NCBI RefSeq assembly: GCF_024713975.1
Contig: NC_091096.1
Coordinates: 20,310,458-20,374,457 of the forward strand
Reading direction: 5' to 3'
Length of the DNA stretch: 64,000 nucleotides
DNA from: Paralichthys olivaceus
Lineage: Eukaryota; Chordata; Actinopteri; Pleuronectiformes; Paralichthyidae
Below are positions 57,209-64,000 of the stretch, piece by piece; within the stretch, counting starts at the first letter, position 1, and the number at the start of each line of letters is the position of its first letter. Both the position numbers and the translations under genes were made by a program. The notes under the pieces were generated by a model. That model did not search any database. It saw nothing but the letters and a program-made list of their open reading frames with translations, and was not told the DNA's origin.

Positions 57209-60133
57209 GTAAAAAACTGATATTTTTATTCATATTCATATTTTAGAGACGTTGGACTGTTTTGTCATGAATTTACTCTGAAAGATTGTTTGTGTGTATG
57301 ACTCATTAAACAGGCTGCTATGTTATCATGCTGTTATGAAATTCAAACCAATAAAGAGGTATAACCAGGAAATACTCCCAGAAATGCTTCTTGATAGATG
57401 TGAAGACAGGAAAAACTGGAACCATTAGGGCAATTCAATAGAAAGATAAGAAAACAGGGGAATTTTGGAAGGACCTGATCCATGATGTTTGACTCCTTTA
57501 CGTGAGTTGTCTCTGTGTCCTGTCTGGTGTAGCCCTGTGTGTTATATCATGATCAGGATTCCAGAGTCAGGCTTTACCTTTGATATTTTCATATGGCACA
57601 AGGGATCAAATGCGTATGAGGCAAATTACTTCAAATCTGACATCACTGCATAAAATTAATTTTTTTAATTTAAAAAATCATTTTGTAAGATATCTCTATC
57701 ATGTCACCTCATATTATGTCCCTAGGCTCAGTAAAGACCCTGCAGATTCACATATACTGTAGATCCTACATGTGGTGAAAACTGCAGCCTCCTGATCTTT
57801 ACAAGAATTGGTTAGGGAGATAGATTCACACAAAAGGGTTGAAAGACTTTCTTCTACAAAGCAGCAGCAGTTAGAAAGCTGTTATTAATACGGGAACAAG
57901 GCAACGCGGGATGAATTATGCCCGACTCTCATAGTAGTAAGGCAGGCAAAAATATGGGACTGACGAGAATTTAAGAGCTCCAAACAACAGCTTGTTGAAA
58001 TCTCTCGCCAACTACGCAGTTCATGTTGTTCCTGTTATCTGCGGAGATTGCTTGTTTGAGAATCTCTCTGAATTATGCTGAGAGCCAAGATGTTCATTTT
58101 TCTGAAACTGCTCCACTGGCGAGGAGAGTCCAGCCCCACAGAGCCATTAAGTGTTTGTCTCCAGCTGAGCGTCATTATAAAGAACATTAATGTGCCCACA
58201 GCCCCTTCACAGCTACTTGGGGAAACATCATACAGCGGCATCATTTGAGTTCCACTCATCGTCAAGTGTCACCGGAGACAGTGTGCAGCTCTTGGCATCT
58301 TGGGTTCTTTATTCCTGACAAAATGAAACACTGTGACTTCATTCAGTGGTGTTTTTAAAAGGACAGACAGGTGAAAGGAAGGATGGAGAGGTGAGGGGAT
58401 TGACAGCTGGTAAAGGTCAGGTGGGGCCAAAGCAGCAGAAGCACACAGTCCATTATACTGACAAGGACCTCTGAGAGCTCTGCTGCCTCTGGGAAAACAG
58501 TTTGGAGGATTATCTGAGACACTGTCAGAGTCTAAAACTGTAATGTCCCACACTTGACCTCTTACGACACCATTAAAACTAAAAGGCCCCCAGGAAGCAG
58601 ATTCCTTACCACTTCTCCTTCCTGAATCAGTGACATGCTTCTAATTTCAGACAGATAAAAGTGAAATTGTTAACATGTGTTCCCTAAGCATGAATATTTA
58701 TCACAAACCCCATTGATCTCTCACACAGTTTTTTTCCCCTCCCCTTCCTGTGCATTTAAGCCAACAAACACCACACTGATTTATTCAACACAAACGCATC
58801 AAAAATGTGTTGTTATCTCAGACTTCCCCCTGAATAATGCACAAACAGGCAGCACACTGAATTTGACCTCAGACACAAACAAAAAAAAAACTTTTGTGGT
58901 GGGTTTTTTAATGTACATTCCATAATAAACAACACCATGCCATGCAAGTGTGGATCAGCATCGAGGCTGTTTCATCCAGACTGTGATATTCCACAGTGTT
59001 TCCTACTGTGGACAACTTGTCTCTGTGTGTGAATTTGGCACTTGGGACCAATCAGATTTCTGTAGAACAATGTGGATGAACTGACCTTTAAGGTGACAAC
59101 AAAAATCAATTTTGGCTTAACACATACTCAGAAAGCAAGATGGACCTGACGAAGAAAAAGAACAAAAATGCAATACAACCAAATAAAAAACTAATCGTAA
59201 AAATTAAGATCCAATATTACAACATAGACATTGTCATTAAAGATAATAGTGAGTGTTTTAATTTAGTCCAGCACCACAAAGTGACCAACAACAGGTTTCC
59301 TAGGAGATATCTGCTATGCTACACGGTGCTCTTTATTGCCAACCACATCGATAAACTATAAATGTATCACATCTTTTACAGGGCATACATATATTTCATA
59401 ATGTTAGATACAGCAGAAGACAAAGTCCCTCACTTCCATTTTATTCTGTTTTATGGCACTTCATACATAAGGTTGCTGTATAAAACAACTCATTCTACAA
59501 ATAGTACAGCAGAACGCAGACCTTGGCAGACAGCAGAGATGCGTACCATTGCTCTTGCCAAGGTTGTTTGAGAAAGATTATTACACAGTTTGCTGGGATA
59601 TCAGGTAATAAGAAATGCATTAAGGTGATGCGAGTAAATCGGGCTAAATGAACGCCCAGAGCCACATTTAGAACGCTAATGTCCTCTCCTTCTGTTCTGC
59701 TACTGTGTCGATGATCTCTAACACAACACAGTTCACAACCCCTTCATATTTTCATTAATACTATTAACATAAAACAGCAACACAACCCCAAACCTTTTGT
59801 ATTTTCAAAACTCCAGTGGCTCCACAACTACACAGACTACAGTTGCAAAAGTGCTTATGTAAATTGTCTGCAGTTGCCCACAATACTTAAACTTGTCCAA
59901 CCTTTGTACCATCATTTTGATATCTACTTCCTCTACTAAATTGTGGGCGCTCTGCCATGTGGTTAAAGTGTCTACAGTCCACTCCCTCTGGACTGCTATT
60001 GTGAGGTTTATAACTTTGTAAATGTCAACCTCGCTTTTGCACGCAATGAAGCAAGCGAAGCTCCTAAGAATGACACAATGAGGGCTGGAGTGGCCCCAGT
60101 AGTTTCTTTCTCTTTTACTGAAAAGGCTTGGAA

Positions 60134-61237
60134 TTAAGAATTGATGCTGATAGATCCATTGCTCAAGATAGACCCCTTGGTGACCTCTGTGCTGACAGTG
60201 GAGAGAGGGACGCTCTCATACCGCTCTGCCACCCCCCAGCAGCGACAGTGCAACAGAGTGGATTTGAGGTGTTTCTGGAAATTGCTGTTGAGGAAACCGT
60301 AGATGATGGGGTTGATGCAGGTGGAGGCCATGGCCGTGAGGTGACAGAACGAGAAGATGATGTCGTGGCTACAGGACGGGATGGCCTCGTGGTTCCAGTC
60401 GAACACAGTGTTGAAGATGTTGAGAGGGAGCCAGGAGATGGTGAAGGCCACCACTATGGAGATTAACATGGCGTTGATCCTTGTGGAGCCCTTGTTTTTC
60501 TTTTGAGTGGTGTTCCTGCCACGCTCCACCATGTCCTTCCTTCTCCTCAGGCGCAGGTAGACGTGCAGGTAGCAGACCATGATGAGGATGAGTGGGAGGA
60601 AGTACTGGAAGATGAGCAGGGAGGTGGTGTAAGCTCTGCGTTCTTCAAGTGACGGCCACCGCTCCATACAAACGAGTTGATCGCCAACTAGAAAGGGGGC
60701 GCTCAGGTTCTGTAAAGGCAGGGCAAGTACGCTGTATGAGAGGAAAGGCACGGAGATAAGGCAGGCCACAATCCAGGTGACAGCCACGGCCAGGTAGGAC
60801 TGGCCCACCACAGGCTTCCATCCAGTCGGGTGGACAATGAGCTGGTAGCGCTCCATGGCGATAAGGACGAGAGAAAAGATGGAGACAGTGACTGATATGC
60901 ACTGGATGAAGGGCGTGAGCTTGCAGAGGGTGTCTCCCAGGATCCAGTGGTCCATCAAAGTGTAGATAATAGTGACCGGCAGGCAGAAAATGCACATGAG
61001 GATATCAGAACAAGACAGGTTGACGATGAAGATGTTGGTCACGTTGCGCATCTCCTTGTACCGAGTGATGACAAACACCAGGCAAGAGTTCCCGATGAGA
61101 CCTACTGCCAATACTGTGCTGTAAGCTACAATGAGGAACGTGGTGCCGCTCACTGAGAGTGAGCACTCCTCCCCGAAATCCCACGGTATCTCTTTCCACA
61201 AGGCTTGGTTGTGATTGGTGCTGTGCTGCAGCTCCAT
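60134..61237 (-). CDS. npy8: Neuropeptide Y-family receptor, best fit Y8
   Basis: A single uninterrupted coding exon of 367 aa encoding a rhodopsin-class GPCR. Landmarks: TM1 about 32-57 with Asn50, TM2 Asp78 (SCSDILMC), TM3 disulfide Cys105, ERY at 129-131, TM4 Trp155, TM6 [21 protein letters not shown]7 NPIIYGF and a Cys-rich tail (HCRCWG) suited to palmitoylation. [20 protein letters not shown] and HPTGWKP are NPY Y1/Y4/Y8-group signatures. These couple to Gi and bind NPY and PYY. Y8 is preferred over Y4 and Y1 because the gene lies with fgfr1 and because the tail differs from Y4, but the a/b paralogue is unresolved. The N-terminus has no N-glycosylation sequon; one occurs in extracellular loop 2 (QNLSAP). 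The start follows a possible 5' UTR acceptor at 61264. Confidence 0.85.
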   Translation of the reverse strand: MELQHSTNHNQALWKEIPWDFGEECSLSVSGTTFLIVAYSTVLAVGLIGNSCLVFVITRYKEMRNVTNIFIVNLSCSDILMCIFCLPVTIIYTLMDHWILGDTLCKLTPFIQCISVTVSIFSLVLIAMERYQLIVHPTGWKPVVGQSYLAVAVTWIVACLISVPFLSYSVLALPLQNLSAPFLVGDQLVCMERWPSLEERRAYTTSLLIFQYFLPLILIMVCYLHVYLRLRRRKDMVERGRNTTQKKNKGSTRINAMLISIVVAFTISWLPLNIFNTVFDWNHEAIPSCSHDIIFSFCHLTAMASTCINPIIYGFLNSNFQKHLKSTLLHCRCWGVAERYESVPLSTVSTEVTKGSILSNGSISINS

Positions 61238-61504
61238 GATGCTTCTCCTTCCTCACTTCAAACACTGGCAATTAATTCAACTAATTTGTTGTGTCAAACC
61301 TAGAGTAATTACTTTGTGAATTATATTTTTTTTTTTTCAGTTTTCCCTCATCCTTAATCTTTGGACGTCATTACAGCCATCTTCATTTTCTGCCTGCGAA
61401 ATGAAGAACAAGAAATTAGTAAATTTTCTGCCAGGAAAAGTTTCTTTTTAATGTTATAAACCCTTGGGATGGGTTATCAGTCAAATTGAAATGTAGCTCA
61501 TGTA

Positions 61505-62511
61505 AAATTGACCCTCACCCATTTCTTATAAATGAGGGTTTGTGGCAGACAGTGATTCTCATGCTGCAGGAGGGGATTTTATATTCACTCCTCTAGTTCC
61601 ACACGTGTCTTTTTGGGGCTGATACATAGTCACTGGTCCAATTTCACCTTTGTACTCATCAGCAGTGGTTTCACTATTACACAGACATTCAGTATCATGA
61701 GGCTGTTGACAGAATGCAGATTTTCTGTTTCCTCGAGTACAGGCTATAAGAATAAATGATGCACTGATGTGTATCATCAAGAAAACAGCACAGACTGAGT
61801 GGGAATCACTATAATGACATGCTGATTGAAATTTCCATCACAATAATGCTGATAATGGCTTTGGCTTTCAGAGACGATTGTTCCCCCTCACTGTTTTCTC
61901 TTCTTTTGACAGAAGGAATTCATTCTCTTTGTGTCCATAAAGGAACTCACACCTGTCATTTAGACTCTGACGCACATGTGGTCTGTACAGTTTCTAAATA
62001 ATGTACTGGGAAAAAAGAAACACAATTTTATTACAGCGAGGCCAGTCTGAACTGTGTGTGTAAGTGTGCATATATACTCTCACACATAAAAATAAAATAT
62101 AAAATAAAAGGGATGAACCAGGATATTTAGCACACGGATAGAAATGAATTTTATACACAGCTACGCAACAGAATGAAATCTAAAGTTTAACAATGACAGA
62201 TGTTGACAGGCAGGACATCAGCTGCTTGTGGCTGTCTCTGTTATGAGCAGTAATGTCATTATAATGTGCTGTTTCATCTGCACTAATTACAACCAAAGAC
62301 AGCATTTTAATAACCAAAGTACACACTTGTACATGCTGGAGCTAATGCCACTTGAATTCCTCTGTGGTTCACAGGCTTCTGTGTTTAGACTTCAGGATAA
62401 TTAATCCCCTCCTGGGTGTCAGCCTGACTTCAAGTGAATTTCTGGATGTATGGTCTACGAATGATGGCCATGCTGCAGCCTGGATGCTGAATATTACTGT
62501 GGTAGGAATTG
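61505..62511. repeat. 965-bp near-identical direct repeat, copy 2
   Basis: The core 61547-62511 is the same length as 52506-53470, with six substitutions seen. It is in the same orientation, 9041 bp further along, so the two copies flank the NPY receptor. The left flank 61505-61546 is only partly alignable. Confidence 0.85.
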
Positions 62512-63048
62512 GAAACTCAAAGTGATGCATGCTTTGTGTTGAGGGAAGTTCATAAATGGAACAAAGACATTTACAAAGGACACAATTAATTCTTAATTCT
62601 TAAGACTTATTATAAAGCACAAGCTGCAGATTACACAAAAGTAATAAGTACATAAATAAGGCATATGACGGAAAGTGTGATTTGCGAGTGTGGGCTGTAC
62701 AAATACAATTTTATTGATTGATAGACAATCAAACTGTATCGCTCATGTAGATTAGTCTCAAAACGGAGAGATGTATGTAAATTGAACCAACGATCTCCGC
62801 TATGTTCAGTCCCCTGCACAAAATCACACTAATAAATAGCCACCAGTCGGGAATAGTTCATGCAAAATAAAACAGATAAACATCGGACACCATCAGACTG
62901 GAAAACACATGTAGGGATGGAAAGTGTGGAGAGGTTCCTGTGAGTGGATCCCACACACACAGCTGATCCTCTGTGTGCGCGCTCTGAGGTGGACTCTCAG
63001 CTCTGGACAGGTGGAGGAGACTCCCCGGTCCTCCAGTGTACCCTTACA

Positions 63049-63050
<2 letters not shown>

Positions 63051-63111
<61 letters not shown>
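63051..63111. repeat. (GT)30 microsatellite
   Basis: An uninterrupted GT run of 61 bases upstream of the NPY receptor gene (in its transcription sense). It is long enough to be highly variable and able to adopt Z-DNA. Confidence 0.98.
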
Positions 63112-63112
<1 letters not shown>

Positions 63113-63530
63113 CGGCTCCCCTGTCGTGGGGGGCAGTGGAGACCCATCACTCATTTCCACCCTTAAAGACCAGCTGGGTGTCCATGAACTGAACCAGAGC
63201 TACTTTATACTTGGAGCGCGTCAGATGGAGATCAGCAAAGTGAGAAGGCTACTCAGACATCTCATCACTATACAGCTCATACACAGACTGACACCTCAGG
63301 GACTCACAGCACCAGTGTGTAAACTCACCAAACGCACGTTGAAATACATACATTTTTAAAACAGGCTGAAACATCAAAGCAATCAGAGCTTCCATCTGGA
63401 ATTGTGATAATAAAAAAACACATTAAAATCTATAACAGACATCTTACTCTCAGTTTACCCTGCACACAAAAAAAAGAGTTCCAACACCAAATGCCACATT
63501 GAATTCAGTCTGTTACTCAGAGGGTCTTAC

Positions 63531-63690
63531 CGAGGTCTTCTCTCCTCCGGGACTTGGCGCTCTGCTTCGCATCCAGTGAGACACGCAGAGTTTTGGGTCG
63601 AGCAGGAGACAGGAGGCGTCCTGTCAGGATCACTGATAGCAGCTCAGATACAGCTCTTAAAGCGACCTTACTCCACACAGCGCTGCGCAC
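63531..63690 (-). promoter_or_regulatory. npy8: Possible noncoding first exon / promoter of the NPY receptor
   Basis: The minus strand has a strong donor (CCTCG then GTAAGACC) at 63531/63530. It is preceded by a GC-richer stretch with AGGACGCCTCCTGTCTCC and a TTTAAGAGC near 63655. It could splice to the acceptor at 61264, which lies just before the receptor start codon. NPY receptor genes often have noncoding 5' exons. The right boundary given is a guess. Confidence 0.3.
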
Positions 63691-64000
63691 AGGCGGGGAT
63701 GTGATGTGCTTGCGAACATGTTACATAAGATATTCTCTGTGGCACGCACGCACGCGCGCGCAAGGGGGCCGATGGGGGGGAACTTGAGAGATTTGAAATT
63801 TTGCACACTTGGTCTGCTTTCACCAGCATGAAGGCCAGAAATGTGTGAGAGACATCACATACATTATTGTCGAGCACATGCAGGCTAAGCGTAATGACGC
63901 AGATGCAAATGCGCAAAAGCAAAAATATCCCCGTAATATACAACTGATGTGATATGTCATTGAAGTCCAATGCTCAAAATTCCTGTAGGACTTTGTGTTA

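Larger units (their letters stand above)
53471..59500. other. Gene-free region between gnrh1 and the NPY receptor
   Basis: No supportable exon on either strand. Contents noted separately: a diverged repeat, a MITE, a TCTA microsatellite and CTCF-like motifs. A small tandem duplication of CCCATAATGCAACAGGTGTG lies at about 53972-54015. Confidence 0.6.

Noticed and set aside
57032-57246. Ser-Ile-Tyr-Leu repeat proteins in two frames
   Set aside because: Direct translation of the TCTA microsatellite.
60128-60466. 112-codon plus-strand frame opposite the NPY receptor
   Set aside because: It is an antisense shadow of the receptor's C-terminal coding part. The acidic, Val/Gly-rich protein has no family.
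52506-62511. LTR retrotransposon with the 965-bp repeats as LTRs
   Set aside because: The repeats do not start TG and end CA, there is no gag, protease, reverse transcriptase or integrase frame between them, and the interior holds a cellular gene and older MITEs.

Overview
The window is nuclear DNA of a bony fish, most likely a percomorph (perch-like) teleost. Evidence: vertebrate genes with many GT-AG introns, abundant short inverted-repeat elements and microsatellites, and a gnrh1 gene encoding the Ser8 'seabream-type' GnRH decapeptide, which is characteristic of percomorph fishes. No prokaryotic genes, CRISPR arrays or tRNA/rRNA genes were seen. The species cannot be named from the sequence alone.

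Layout. 1-6.5 kb: gene-free DNA downstream of fgfr1, with repeat debris and a degenerate telomere-like repeat block near 3.6-3.9 kb. 6.5-33.2 kb: a complete fgfr1 gene (fgfr1a-like) on the minus strand. It has 17 coding exons in any one transcript, two alternative IgIII exons (IIIb and IIIc), and a CpG-rich 5' region at about 32.5-33.2 kb. 33.3-42.4 kb: intergenic DNA with one MITE copy and a good CTCF-like motif. 42.4-43.7 kb: ankrd39, minus strand, 4 coding exons. 44.6-49.6 kb: kctd9, plus strand, 12 coding exons, head-to-head with ankrd39 across about 0.9 kb. 49.83-51.18 kb: gnrh1, plus strand, with its TATA box only about 235 bp after the presumed kctd9 poly(A) signal. 51.2-59.5 kb: gene-free, with a long polypyrimidine tract, a 965-bp repeat, a pair of older diverged repeats, a MITE and a TCTA microsatellite. 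60.1-61.2 kb: a single-exon neuropeptide Y-family receptor, best fit Y8, minus strand. 61.5-62.5 kb: a second, nearly identical copy of the 965-bp repeat. 62.5-64 kb: a GT microsatellite and a possible upstream noncoding exon of the receptor.

How the genes relate. They are not an operon; each has its own signals. fgfr1 encodes an FGF receptor tyrosine kinase, kctd9 a BTB/pentapeptide protein, ankrd39 a small ankyrin protein, gnrh1 the reproductive releasing hormone and the GPCR a neuropeptide receptor. KCTD9-GNRH1 adjacency is also found in human 8p21 and FGFR1 lies on human 8p11, so the block looks like a preserved piece of the ancestral FGFR/NPY-receptor paralogon. This supports naming the GPCR Y8, the member lost in mammals.

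Exon boundaries were worked out by hand from GT-AG sites, reading-frame continuity and family conservation. No database search was run. Repeat family assignments rest on terminal inverted repeats and copy-to-copy similarity inside this window, plus general memory of teleost repeats.
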